From an uncultured Roseburia sp. (GTDB taxonomy: Bacteria > Bacillota > Clostridia > Lachnospirales > Lachnospiraceae): 64,000 nucleotides of DNA. The first letter of the stretch is position 1, and each line of letters starts with the position of its first letter. The position numbers and the translations under genes are program-made. The notes under the pieces are model-generated. The model made no database searches. It worked only from the letters and a program-made list of their open reading frames with translations, and was not told where the DNA came from. Positions 55,325 through 63,967 of the stretch are shown here, one piece after another. The DNA lies in NCBI GenBank assembly GCA_947573605.1, contig CANPGM010000001.1:62001-126000 (forward strand), in the 5' to 3' direction.

Positions 55325-55801
55325 ATGAAAAAAGGGATGGCAGCAGTTCTTTCCGCAATAACGGGAGGCGCTCTGGCTTCGGCTTCCGTGTATAACGTAA
55401 TGAATAAAGAAATTAAGAAAGAAAAAATGCTGGACGGAAAAAACGAGGCAATTTTAAAAGCTTATTCCAGATGGGTGACGCTTAAACAGGAAGGAAAATC
55501 GATAGCCGAATATTTAAAGGAAAACGGTTATAGAAAGGTCGCCATCTATGGAATGCATTATCTGGGTGAAAATCTGTACAACGAATTAAAAAATACGGAT
55601 ATTGAAATAAAGTATGCAATTGACAGAAATGCGGCTAATATTACAAGCAGCATTCCCGTATATACACCGGACGAGGCGTTAGAGGAGGTAGATGCAGTAA
55701 TCGTAACGGCATTCTATTTTTACGCTGACATTGAAGGACAGCTTGGCAATTATCTGGATTGCCCAATTCTTTCCCTGGAAGATATTTTATTTGAAATGTA
55801 G
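55325..55801 (+). CDS. Membrane-anchored PglD-like Rossmann protein (copy 1)
   Basis: A 158-residue protein: an N-terminal hydrophobic segment (about 3-22) after MKKG, a helical linker with RWVTLKQEGKSIAEYLKENG, then a PglD-like Rossmann part (KVAIYGMHYLGENLYNELKN, IKYAIDRNA, VDAVIVTAFY) ending in a FEM tail. There is no acyltransferase domain, unlike PglD. A near twin lies at 62142, and the same linker-Rossmann pair ends the glycosyltransferase at 57141. It may bind a sugar nucleotide or regulate membrane-side enzymes. Function unknown. Confidence 0.7.
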   Translation: MKKGMAAVLSAITGGALASASVYNVMNKEIKKEKMLDGKNEAILKAYSRWVTLKQEGKSIAEYLKENGYRKVAIYGMHYLGENLYNELKNTDIEIKYAIDRNAANITSSIPVYTPDEALEEVDAVIVTAFYFYADIEGQLGNYLDCPILSLEDILFEM

Positions 55802-55892
55802 CAACAGTCCCAAATGAATACGTCGGGAGTAAGAATGTGTGGAATGCATGGAGTCGGTAACAGGAAGCAGAGCAATGGGAGGTTTGTAATCG

Positions 55893-57038
55893 TTGAAAGG
55901 GAACGCAGCGGTTGTAATTCCGTATTATCACAGTAATCTATCGGAATTTGAACAGATATCTTTTCAAAACTGTCTGAATGTTTTAAAAAATTATCCGATT
56001 ATACTTGTTGTTCCGGCAGGGATGCCTGCCGAAAATTATCCGTTGGCGGCAGGGCTGCTGTATGTACAGGTGCCTGACGTATGGCTGGACAGTGTGGCAT
56101 CGTATAATAGAATGATGTTGTCGGAAGAGTTCTATCAGCGGTTTATACAATATGAATATATACTGATCTTTCAGTTGGACGCGTTTGTTTTTTCCGATTC
56201 TCTGGATGCGTTTATTGGCTCTGGATATGATTATATCGGCGCGCCCTGGCTGAAGGGATGGCCGTATCTGAAGAATTTGGAAAAAGGCGTATGGCATGTC
56301 GGCAACGGGGGCTTTTCTCTTAGAAAAGTCTCTTCGTTTCTAAATGTATTGAGAGAACAACAAGTCAATTGGAAAGAAGGGCACGAAGATCTTTTCTGGG
56401 CCAGCCGGGATTCGGAGGAGTTTCATGTTGCTCCAATGGAGATTGCGCTCGCGTTTGCTTTTGAGCAGGATGTGCGTCAATGCTTTGCGATGAATCATAA
56501 CAGACTGCCGTTCGGCTGTCATGCGTGGGAGAAATATGATTTTGATTTCTGGCGGCCGGAATTAGAGAAAAATGGTTATTATATATTGTCTCAAACCGCG
56601 GCGCAGATTGATAAAGAAAATAATTACAGGAAACCAGGCCGTCATTATCTGGAAGCGGAGGGCGCATCTGTTGTGTCCTGCCTGAGTGAATTATCCGGGA
56701 AAAAAGAACCTCTGTTCTGTATTTTCGGAACGGGAACAAAAGGAAGCGAATGCGGATGGCTTCTGCGCCATGCCGGTATTTTAAACGTAAAGTATCTGGA
56801 TAATAATCCGAATATATGGGGAAACAGGCGATGGGGCATTACAATTGAATCCCCTGTATGTTTAAAAGAGGCAGACAGAGAAAATATTTTTATCATTATA
56901 GCTGTAAACCTGAAAAAAAATGAGACGGATATCAGGAGGCAGCTGGAGGCATGGGGGTATCTTTCAAATAGGGATGTCATTTCTTATCATGATTTTACAG
57001 AGAGTCTTATCTCTGCGATACAGGTCGATAAAGTGTGA
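55893..57038 (+). CDS. DUF5672 glycosyltransferase-like protein with C-terminal Rossmann segment
   Basis: A 381-residue protein starting at TTG 55893, which has GGGAGG ten bases before. The first 240 residues fit DUF5672: AAVVIPYYHSNLSEFEQIS, ILIFQLDAFVFSDSL, YDYIGAPWLKGWPY, HVGNGGFSLRKVS and ALAFAFEQDVRQCF. From about 280 an added PglD-like segment (CIFGTGTKGSECGWLLRHAG) follows. DUF5672 enzymes are probable GT-A transferases. The fusion repeats the theme seen in many neighbours. Confidence 0.78.
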   Translation: MKGNAAVVIPYYHSNLSEFEQISFQNCLNVLKNYPIILVVPAGMPAENYPLAAGLLYVQVPDVWLDSVASYNRMMLSEEFYQRFIQYEYILIFQLDAFVFSDSLDAFIGSGYDYIGAPWLKGWPYLKNLEKGVWHVGNGGFSLRKVSSFLNVLREQQVNWKEGHEDLFWASRDSEEFHVAPMEIALAFAFEQDVRQCFAMNHNRLPFGCHAWEKYDFDFWRPELEKNGYYILSQTAAQIDKENNYRKPGRHYLEAEGASVVSCLSELSGKKEPLFCIFGTGTKGSECGWLLRHAGILNVKYLDNNPNIWGNRRWGITIESPVCLKEADRENIFIIIAVNLKKNETDIRRQLEAWGYLSNRDVISYHDFTESLISAIQVDKV

Positions 57039-57077
57039 GAAGAACTTCTAATGCTCGCATCAGGGAACGCTTTGCAG

Positions 57078-57099
57078 GGAGTGCGAAGCACTCTTTTTA
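57078..57099 (+). terminator. Weak intrinsic terminator
   Basis: Seven-base stem (57078-57084 with 57088-57094, one G-T pair), a GAA loop and a T-rich tail, 40 bases after the DUF5672 gene. The short loop and stem make it modest in strength; it may only reduce read-through into the next gene. Confidence 0.5.
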
Positions 57100-57140
57100 T
57101 TATAGATTGTTTGTGCCGCTGCACAAAGATGGGATTGAAT

Positions 57141-58370
57141 ATGAAAATAGCTGTGATAATTTTCACATATAACAGAAGCTTTCATACCGAACAGGTATTA
57201 CATGCATTGAGGGAAAATGATTTACTTCCGGAAAAGCTTTTTATTTTTCAGGATGGATTAAAATGCGAGGAGCACAGGACGGAATGGGAAAAGGTAAAGA
57301 CTATTATTCGTTCGGTAGACTGGTGTGATAATGAGGTAATTGAAAAGAATGAAAATCTGGGGCTTGCAGATTCTATTGTTACGGGAATCAATTATGTAAT
57401 GAAAGAATATGAGGCAGTAATTGTATTGGAGGACGACTGTGTCACTCATCCGAAGTTTATGCGTTTTATTACGGATGCGTTGGAGAAATACAGAGAAAAT
57501 AAACAAGTCTTTCAGGTAAGCGGCTATGTCTGGCCGGCGGAGGTTCTGCCAAACGGAACGGACGCGTATTTTACCGGAAGGGCGTCTTCCTGGGGATGGG
57601 CGACATGGAGAGACAGATGGCTTTTATATAAGCAGGATTATCGAATGCTTTCCAGGATTAAGCAGGAAGAACGGCTGGCGCGGCAGCTCTCTGTCTGGGG
57701 AGAGGATTTAGAAAGCTTTTTGTATGGGAACGTATCGGGAAAAATTAATTCGTGGCTGGTTTTCTGGGCGCTGCTAATCATTGAGAAAGAGGGATATTGC
57801 TTAAATCCATATGAATCCCTTGTTGAAAATATTGGTTTTGACGGTACGGGGGTTCATTGCGGAAGCGGTAAATTACATACAAGGCTTCGGCCGAAAAATA
57901 ATATGAAGGATTTTACACTGCCGGATAAAGTGGAATTTCCGTCCGGCTATGAACGTTCTTACAGGGACTATTTTGTGTGGACGTCAGCGGAAAAAAAGCT
58001 TTCCTGCTATAATAACATTTTGCTGAAATGGCTTTCTCTGCGGCAGGAGGGAAAACAGATTGCAGACTATTTTACTCAGCATAAAATAGAAAAAATTGCC
58101 GTATGGGGAAGAGGAAGTCTCTGTGAGCGTTTACTGCGGGAACTGAAGGGAAAGACAGAGATTGTGGCCATTGTTGAAAGTAAAACAAGCGGCGAGCCTT
58201 TTTGCGGGATTCCTGCAGTGGAACTGTCTTCCCTGCCCCAAAAGGTACAGATGATTGTTGTGATACCGGCTTATGATTTTGAAAAAATCACAAAAAGGGC
58301 GCAGGAAGAATCGCAATGCAAACTGATTGCTTTGGATAGGTTGTTAGAAGAAATGTCCGCGGGGATATAG
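57141..58370 (+). CDS. GT2-like glycosyltransferase with C-terminal linker-Rossmann module
   Basis: A 409-residue protein with KIAVIIFTYNRSFHTEQVL, a glycosyltransferase core with VIVLEDDCVTHPKFM and RASSWGWATWRDRW as in DUF-type GT-A transferases of glycan loci, and a C-terminal part (about 315-409) with KWLSLRQEGKQIADYF followed by KIAVWGRGSLCERLLREL. The last part matches the stand-alone proteins at 55325 and 62142. The start may be ATG 57141 or 57129; homology begins at the first. Specificity unknown. Confidence 0.8.
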   Translation: MKIAVIIFTYNRSFHTEQVLHALRENDLLPEKLFIFQDGLKCEEHRTEWEKVKTIIRSVDWCDNEVIEKNENLGLADSIVTGINYVMKEYEAVIVLEDDCVTHPKFMRFITDALEKYRENKQVFQVSGYVWPAEVLPNGTDAYFTGRASSWGWATWRDRWLLYKQDYRMLSRIKQEERLARQLSVWGEDLESFLYGNVSGKINSWLVFWALLIIEKEGYCLNPYESLVENIGFDGTGVHCGSGKLHTRLRPKNNMKDFTLPDKVEFPSGYERSYRDYFVWTSAEKKLSCYNNILLKWLSLRQEGKQIADYFTQHKIEKIAVWGRGSLCERLLRELKGKTEIVAIVESKTSGEPFCGIPAVELSSLPQKVQMIVVIPAYDFEKITKRAQEESQCKLIALDRLLEEMSAGI

Positions 58371-58413
58371 CGTCTGGCAGTTTAGAAGTATAGAATATCA
58401 ATGGGGAGAAAAA

Positions 58414-59826
58414 ATGAGACCGTCTTTATCAGTCATAATTCCTGTTTATAATGTAGAAAAATATTTACAGCAGTGTCTGGAAAGTGTTCTTACGCAGTTA
58501 GAGAAAGAGGATGAAATTATTTTAGTTAATGACGGGTCCGCCGATTCCAGTCCAAACATATGCCGGTACTACGAAAGAGAATATAAGAACATTTGTTTTT
58601 TAGACAGAGAAAATGCCGGGCTGGGACGCACCAGAAATATCGGCCTGCAAAGGGCTTCAAAGGACTATGTGATTTTTCTGGACTCTGATGATTACTGGGC
58701 AGAAAATACTGTGGAAAAGATAAAGGATGCGATTTTAAACGGAGACACAGACATCCTATTTTTTGACGCGGAAAAAATTTATGAGGATGGTAATGCAAAT
58801 TCAGAAAATCAGTATGACCGAAGTGGCAAGGTATCCACGGAAACAATGTCGGGAAGACTTTTTTTTGAAATGTATTATCCGTTTGGATATATTGTACAGG
58901 CATGTATGGCAGTTTATAAAAGAGAATTTCTTTTTAAACATGATATTTCTTTTCAGGAAGGCGTTTATTATGAAGATAATATATTCAGCTTTAGAGCAAT
59001 TATGAGCGCGGAGAAAGTAAGATACTTGCCGTACCGACTCTATCAGAGAAGGGTACGTGAAAATTCCATTACTACATGTATAACTGATTATAAAAGAGTA
59101 TCCGATCAGGCGGAGGTAACAACTGCGGTCTGGAATGAGATCGAATGTATCTGGAGTAGTCTGAAAGGCAGATTGCGTTTTAAAATGATAACATACGCTG
59201 ATGAATTATTGTTTGTGTTTCAAATGAGATATAAACAAATGACAGGAGATAAAACCAGACTCTGGCAGATACAGTCTCATGTTTTTACAGAATATCTCTC
59301 ATTTATTCAAAAGTATGAAGAAGAAAGAAAAGAGACTAAAATATTAAAGCTTTATATGTATATAAAGAAAAAAACGGCAGAGGAAAAACAGTATCTGATA
59401 AAAGAAGTTTTTGGCGGCGCAGAGGAGTTTGAAAAGCTGATCAATTTCTGCCAGGCGAATTATCAGGCCAGAATAAAGAATCGGCTTTTGAAACTGCCGC
59501 TGTTTCGAACAAAATGCAGAGTCGGGATTTACGGTCTCGGTAATCAGACCGAACATTTGATGTCATTTTGTAAAAAAGTGGGAATTGGGGCGGAAAGTAT
59601 AATTTTTATAGACAGTTATAAGGAATCCGACAAAGAAACATATCGTGGACATAACGTTAAAAACATCAAAGATGTCGGCGGAAGCGTGGACGCGGTAATT
59701 ATATCCAGTTCTTTATACGGAGCGGAAATGAAGCGGACGGCGCAGGAGTTTCTGCCTTCCAGTGTGAAAACGATTTTGCTATATGAGGAGTGCGAAGATG
59801 AAATTTTATGGGAATTGCTTATTTAA
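58414..59826 (+). CDS. GT2 glycosyltransferase with C-terminal Rossmann segment
   Basis: A 470-residue protein with SLSVIIPVYNVEKYLQQCLE, IILVNDGSADSSPNIC, VIFLDSDDYWAENTV and YYEDNIFSFRAIM in the GT-A core, and a C-terminal PglD-like segment from about 367 (CRVGIYGLGNQTEHLMSFC, IIFIDSYKESDKE). A GGGGAGAAAAA site precedes ATG 58414. It overlaps the following gene by 29 bases. Confidence 0.83.
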   Translation: MRPSLSVIIPVYNVEKYLQQCLESVLTQLEKEDEIILVNDGSADSSPNICRYYEREYKNICFLDRENAGLGRTRNIGLQRASKDYVIFLDSDDYWAENTVEKIKDAILNGDTDILFFDAEKIYEDGNANSENQYDRSGKVSTETMSGRLFFEMYYPFGYIVQACMAVYKREFLFKHDISFQEGVYYEDNIFSFRAIMSAEKVRYLPYRLYQRRVRENSITTCITDYKRVSDQAEVTTAVWNEIECIWSSLKGRLRFKMITYADELLFVFQMRYKQMTGDKTRLWQIQSHVFTEYLSFIQKYEEERKETKILKLYMYIKKKTAEEKQYLIKEVFGGAEEFEKLINFCQANYQARIKNRLLKLPLFRTKCRVGIYGLGNQTEHLMSFCKKVGIGAESIIFIDSYKESDKETYRGHNVKNIKDVGGSVDAVIISSSLYGAEMKRTAQEFLPSSVKTILLYEECEDEILWELLI

Positions 59827-60802
59827 AAGTCTGAAAAACAGGCAGGGCGGCAGCGATATCGAATATTTAAAATTGAAATCTGAGTATTTCGGAAAAGAGA
59901 ACAGGGATAAAACGATTTACTATATTTGTGAGAATAGCGGACCGCTTGGATTTTTTGCAATGTACCGGAACTGGCTGGAATATCTGTATTTTGCAGATCG
60001 ATGCGGTTATGTTCCGGTAATAGACGCGGGAAGAGATTTTGCATATAGGGAAAAGTATCCCGTTTGCGGTACGGCGAATCCGTTTGAATATTATTTCTGT
60101 CAGCCGAATGGAATCGGATTAAAAAAGGCAAGGGCATCTTACAGAGTGATTCAATCGGATATTCTGCATCGCAATATGATTGAGATTACGTATACCGGCA
60201 AATGGAATCAATATTGTTATACGCCTGATTACCTGCGGGCAATGAGTAAAATTGTGAAAAAATACATAAAGTTTAATACCGCTACTCGGAATTACCTGAA
60301 AAAAGGGTTGCGTTTGCTGCAAATAGACAAAGACAGAGTACTCGGCGTTCATATCCGTGGAACGGATTTCAGGAACGGATTTAATAATCATCCGGTTTAC
60401 GTAACGGAAAATGAGTGCTTTTCTGCGATAGATAAAATTATGGAAGAGGGAAAATACGAAAAAATATTTTTAGCGACGGACGACTCAAGAATTTTGGAGA
60501 AGTTTGCGGCTAAATATGGGGAGACGCTGCGTTACTATACGGACGTGATGAGAAGCGGCAGGAATAAATCGGTAATGCTGGGAAAGAGCGGCAGGAAGTA
60601 CCATAAGTACCGGCTGGGGCTGGAGGTAATTCGTGACATGTATACGCTGGCAATGTGCGGCGGTCTCGTGGCGGGAATTTCACAGGTGGCGGTGTGTGCT
60701 CAGATAAATAAGCTGGCTATGGGGAAAAAATATGATGATTTGGTGATTATTGACAAGGGTATCAACAGGAATGCAAAGAATTTTCTGACAAAGGGGAAAT
60801 AG
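59798..60802 (+). CDS. O-fucosyltransferase/NodZ-like glycosyltransferase
   Basis: A 334-residue protein whose best motif is LGVHIRGTDFRNGF near residue 185, the HxRGTD-type donor site of GT23/GT65/GT68 fucosyltransferases, followed by KIFLATDDSRILEKF and a C-terminal AMCGGLVAGISQVAV block. A fucose or related 6-deoxysugar donor is likely but unproven. GAGGAG lies 7 bases before ATG 59798. It differs from the GT11 enzyme at 3914, so the locus may add fucose in two ways. Confidence 0.7.
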   Translation: MKFYGNCLFKSLKNRQGGSDIEYLKLKSEYFGKENRDKTIYYICENSGPLGFFAMYRNWLEYLYFADRCGYVPVIDAGRDFAYREKYPVCGTANPFEYYFCQPNGIGLKKARASYRVIQSDILHRNMIEITYTGKWNQYCYTPDYLRAMSKIVKKYIKFNTATRNYLKKGLRLLQIDKDRVLGVHIRGTDFRNGFNNHPVYVTENECFSAIDKIMEEGKYEKIFLATDDSRILEKFAAKYGETLRYYTDVMRSGRNKSVMLGKSGRKYHKYRLGLEVIRDMYTLAMCGGLVAGISQVAVCAQINKLAMGKKYDDLVIIDKGINRNAKNFLTKGK

Positions 60803-60803
60803 T

Positions 60804-62045
60804 GTGGGGATAGGTATAGTCAAAGATTTAGAAATTATAAAAGATATCAGACCTTTATTTGAAAAGAAGATCATATTTTGGGGGTTGGGAAAAAACGGAA
60901 ATGCTTTATATAAGGAAATATCTGATATGCGTAAAATATGTGGGATGGGGATAAAATGTGATGAGATATTATTCTGTGATTCGGATAGAAAATTACAGAA
61001 TTCGAACATAGAAGGACATAAAATTCTCTCACCGGAAATGTTGTTCTCTTATTTATCCGGGCGCGATACCTCAGATTATATCATCTGCCTTTCGATAGCG
61101 GATATTCATGCGCAGGATGAGGTATTAAACTATATAAAAGGAATGCAAATGTGGAACCTGACAGTTTACACGTTGTATGCAGTGAAATTCGGAATTTACT
61201 TTAATTTAAATCACGAATGTATATCCGATGCATACAGAACCAATAAGCTGCTGGAGTATGAGAAGCGAAGAGAGGAATCCAAACAGGCAATTGAGCGTAT
61301 GGCGGTAGAAAGCGAGAGGAGATTTATAGACGGAAATTCGCGAATGGACGAATTAATTTTAATTTATCAACCGGGAAAAGTCGGTTCGACGTCTTTAAAA
61401 AAGTCTCTTGAGTCATATGGCAAATCTGTTTTACATTGTCACACTCTAATAAATAAGGATAACGAAGATAGCAGACTGGAAAAGCTGATGAGTCAAAAAT
61501 CCGGAAAAATAATAAGTCTGGTAAGAGAGCCGATTGCCAGGCAGATTTCTAATATGTGGCAGAATCTGGAAAATATTTACCGATACCGTCAGGGGGCCGA
61601 TTTTAGTGACGTTGAAAGTTATTATTTTGGCGAGGATTTTGAAAATTACGAATTTAAGTGGTTTGACTGGGAGATTAAGAGAAATTTCGGATTAAATATC
61701 TATGAATATCCGTTTGACAGAAAGAAAGGATATTGCAGTATAAAAAAGGGAAATCTTGAGCTTTTGTTAATAAAAGCAGAGAAACTAAATGATTTGGAAC
61801 AGGTAATCGGCGAGTTTCTACATATTGACGGGTTTCGGCTTACAAACGGGAATATCGGAGATGAAAAGCCGTATCGTTTCGCTTACCGGGATTATAAAAA
61901 TGAGTTTTCTATCTCGGAAAGTAAGCTGTATCAGATTTACTTTGATAACAAATATATGAAGCATTTTTATACGGAGCAGGAAAGGGAAGAATTTTATTTG
62001 AAATGGCTGAATCGAATCGCAAAAGAGGAGGAAACTTCTGTATAG
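60804..62045 (+). CDS. Rossmann-sulfotransferase-like (NKWYS-type) fusion
   Basis: A 413-residue protein from GTG 60804. The first 125 residues form a PglD-like segment (IIFWGLGKNGNALYKEI). From about 185 comes a sulfotransferase-like part with LIYQPGKVGSTSLKKSLESY, ISLVREPIARQISNMW (3'-phosphate-site-like Arg and Ser) and a NKYMKHFYT block recalling the NKWYS family of putative capsular polysaccharide proteins. It is the fifth sulfotransferase-fold gene in the window. Donor unknown: PAPS or a PAPS-like compound. Confidence 0.65.
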   Translation: MGIGIVKDLEIIKDIRPLFEKKIIFWGLGKNGNALYKEISDMRKICGMGIKCDEILFCDSDRKLQNSNIEGHKILSPEMLFSYLSGRDTSDYIICLSIADIHAQDEVLNYIKGMQMWNLTVYTLYAVKFGIYFNLNHECISDAYRTNKLLEYEKRREESKQAIERMAVESERRFIDGNSRMDELILIYQPGKVGSTSLKKSLESYGKSVLHCHTLINKDNEDSRLEKLMSQKSGKIISLVREPIARQISNMWQNLENIYRYRQGADFSDVESYYFGEDFENYEFKWFDWEIKRNFGLNIYEYPFDRKKGYCSIKKGNLELLLIKAEKLNDLEQVIGEFLHIDGFRLTNGNIGDEKPYRFAYRDYKNEFSISESKLYQIYFDNKYMKHFYTEQEREEFYLKWLNRIAKEEETSV

Positions 62046-62089
62046 ACAAATTTCATAGAATTTTCATATGTATTTGAGGAAAAATAGAG

Positions 62090-62095
62090 TATAAT
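62090..62095 (+). promoter_or_regulatory. -10 box before the second membrane-anchored Rossmann gene
   Basis: A perfect TATAAT (62090-62095) in AT-rich DNA 47 bases before ATG 62142. No good -35 is found 16-18 bases upstream. With the terminator after the gene, it suggests that this gene can be transcribed on its own. Confidence 0.5.
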
Positions 62096-62141
62096 GGTAA
62101 TGTGTTTCATTCTGCAAAATAATTTACAGGGAGGCTAAATA

Positions 62142-62639
62142 ATGAAGCGTGGAGGAAAGAGTAAATTAGCAACGGGCGTATTAATGGTATTATCCGCAGC
62201 GGCGGGCGCGGGCGCGGGAATTGCGGCGAAAAACAAGCTGACAAAGAAGAACTCGGATGATGCGCTTTACGCAAGAAAGCATCTGGCGATTATGCAGCTT
62301 TTTAATCAGTGGATGATTACAAAGCAGGAAGGAAAGTCGATTATTGACTATCTGCATAAAAACAATGTAAAGACTGTTGCAATTTACGGTATAAGCTATG
62401 TCGGGGAGCGTCTGTACGACGAATTAAAGGGTTCCGATATTACTGTAAAATATGCGATCGACAAAAATGCGGATAAGATTTATGCGGACGTAGATGTTCT
62501 GACACCGGAAGAAGAACTGCCGGAGGTGGATCTGATTATTGTTACGGCGACTTTCTTTTATGATGAGATTGAAGAGCAGCTCAGTGAAGTGACAGAGTGT
62601 GCGATTGCATCGTTAGAGGATATTTTATACGAACTGTAG
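62142..62639 (+). CDS. Membrane-anchored PglD-like Rossmann protein (copy 2)
   Basis: A 165-residue twin of the protein at 55325: an N-terminal hydrophobic, Ala/Gly-rich helix (about 7-25), a WMITKQEGKSIIDYLHKN linker, TVAIYGISYVGERLYDELKG, VKYAIDKNA, VDLIIVTATFFYDEIEEQL and an ASLEDILYEL tail nearly identical in the copy. CAGGGAGGCTAAATA precedes the start. Unlike its twin it appears to have its own promoter and a strong terminator, so it may be a separately expressed regulator or scaffold. Function unknown. Confidence 0.75.
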   Translation: MKRGGKSKLATGVLMVLSAAAGAGAGIAAKNKLTKKNSDDALYARKHLAIMQLFNQWMITKQEGKSIIDYLHKNNVKTVAIYGISYVGERLYDELKGSDITVKYAIDKNADKIYADVDVLTPEEELPEVDLIIVTATFFYDEIEEQLSEVTECAIASLEDILYEL

Positions 62640-62692
62640 CAGAGAACGGATTCTTCAGGCTTTGAACCCGGATCATCAGCATTATCGTTTGG

Positions 62693-62726
62693 AAAAGGTG
62701 AAAGCAGTTTTACTTTCACCTTTTTT
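62693..62726 (+). terminator. Strong intrinsic terminator
   Basis: A perfect 12-base stem (62693-62704 with 62713-62724) with an 8-base loop and a T tail continuing to 62726. It ends the transcript of the 62142 gene. No promoter was recognised for the following epimerase gene, although 62727-62840 must contain one if this terminator is efficient. Confidence 0.92.
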
Positions 62727-62852
62727 GTGTTATATTGGGTTAGAGCAGATTGTCCGGTTCTTAATTTAACTGGACATCGGAAAACAAGGCGCATATCCAG
62801 GGTTGGGGATTACACCGGCTGAGATTTTAATACGCAGTTTTGGGAGGCAGTT

Positions 62853-63941
62853 ATGAACCGCATATTGCAGGAAGATTTTATCCATTTGGAAGAACGAGAA
62901 ACGGACTGGGAGCTTTTAAGAAACAGTACGATACTTGTGACAGGCGGGAGCGGCTTTCTCGGTTCCGTCATACTTAAGTTTCTGCATTATCTCAATGAAA
63001 AACGTCGGCTGAATCTCACGCTGTATGCATTAGTAAGAGACAGCAGAAAGGCAAAACAGATTTTACAGGGCTGTAATGTGAAGCTTTTGATTGGAGATTT
63101 GTGTGATTCCGTTACCCTTCCCTGCAAGGCGGATTATATCATTCACTGCGCCGCCGTTACAAAGTCGGTTCAGATGATAACAGAGCCGGTTTCGGTTGCA
63201 CGAGGCATTGTCTTAGGAACGGAGCGTATTCTGAAGCTTGCATATGAAAATCAGGTAAAAGGAATGGTATATCTGTCCTCAATGGAAGTGTACGGACAGA
63301 CGTTTTCCGCCTGCCTTAAGGAGACGGGAGAGACCGGGAGGGTGACGGAAGAAGAACTCGGTTATATAGACAGTATGCAAATAAGGAGCTGCTATCCGCT
63401 CGGAAAACGCATGGCGGAAAATCTTTGCTGCGGATATTACAGTCAATACGGACTACCGGTCAAAATCGCACGGCTCGCACAGGTATTCGGCGCAGGGACG
63501 CTTCCAGGGGAAACGCGTGTTTTTATGCAGTTTGCCAAAGCAGTTATGAACAAAGCAGATATTGTGCTTCATACGTCCGGAAATTCCATGGGAAATTACT
63601 GCTATACGGCCGACGCCGTAAGCGGGATATTCAAATTGTTGTTTCGCGGGCAAAACGGCGAAGCGTATAACATTGTCAACGAACAGAACACGATGACGAT
63701 CCGGGAAATGGCCGAACTTGCCGCGAGTTTGGCAGCTCCAGGCGAAATCAGGGTCAGGTTTGAGATACCGGAGGAAAATATTTACGGATATCCCCCGGCG
63801 ACCGGTATGAAGCTGTCTTCGGCGAAAATAGAACATATTGGATGGAAGGCGGAATACGGCATGGAGGAGATGTATCGGCGGATGATTTCTTATCTAAGAG
63901 AAACGAATGACGGCTGCGGCAGGCGGCCGGAGGCGGAATAA
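62853..63941 (+). CDS. NAD-dependent epimerase/dehydratase (SDR)
   Basis: A 362-residue extended SDR with TILVTGGSGFLGSVILKFL, YLSSMEVYGQTF, YPLGKRMAENLC (Tyr-Lys pair) and IARLAQVFGAG. It is followed by the start of an IspD/TarI-like cytidylyltransferase, and such pairs occur in loci that make CDP-polyols or phospho-decorated glycans (TarIJ-like logic), although this SDR is not TarJ. GGGAGGCAGTT lies before ATG 62853. Substrate unknown. Confidence 0.8.
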   Translation: MNRILQEDFIHLEERETDWELLRNSTILVTGGSGFLGSVILKFLHYLNEKRRLNLTLYALVRDSRKAKQILQGCNVKLLIGDLCDSVTLPCKADYIIHCAAVTKSVQMITEPVSVARGIVLGTERILKLAYENQVKGMVYLSSMEVYGQTFSACLKETGETGRVTEEELGYIDSMQIRSCYPLGKRMAENLCCGYYSQYGLPVKIARLAQVFGAGTLPGETRVFMQFAKAVMNKADIVLHTSGNSMGNYCYTADAVSGIFKLLFRGQNGEAYNIVNEQNTMTIREMAELAASLAAPGEIRVRFEIPEENIYGYPPATGMKLSSAKIEHIGWKAEYGMEEMYRRMISYLRETNDGCGRRPEAE

Positions 63942-63967
63942 AGACAGAACCGCAGAGGAGGGAACGA

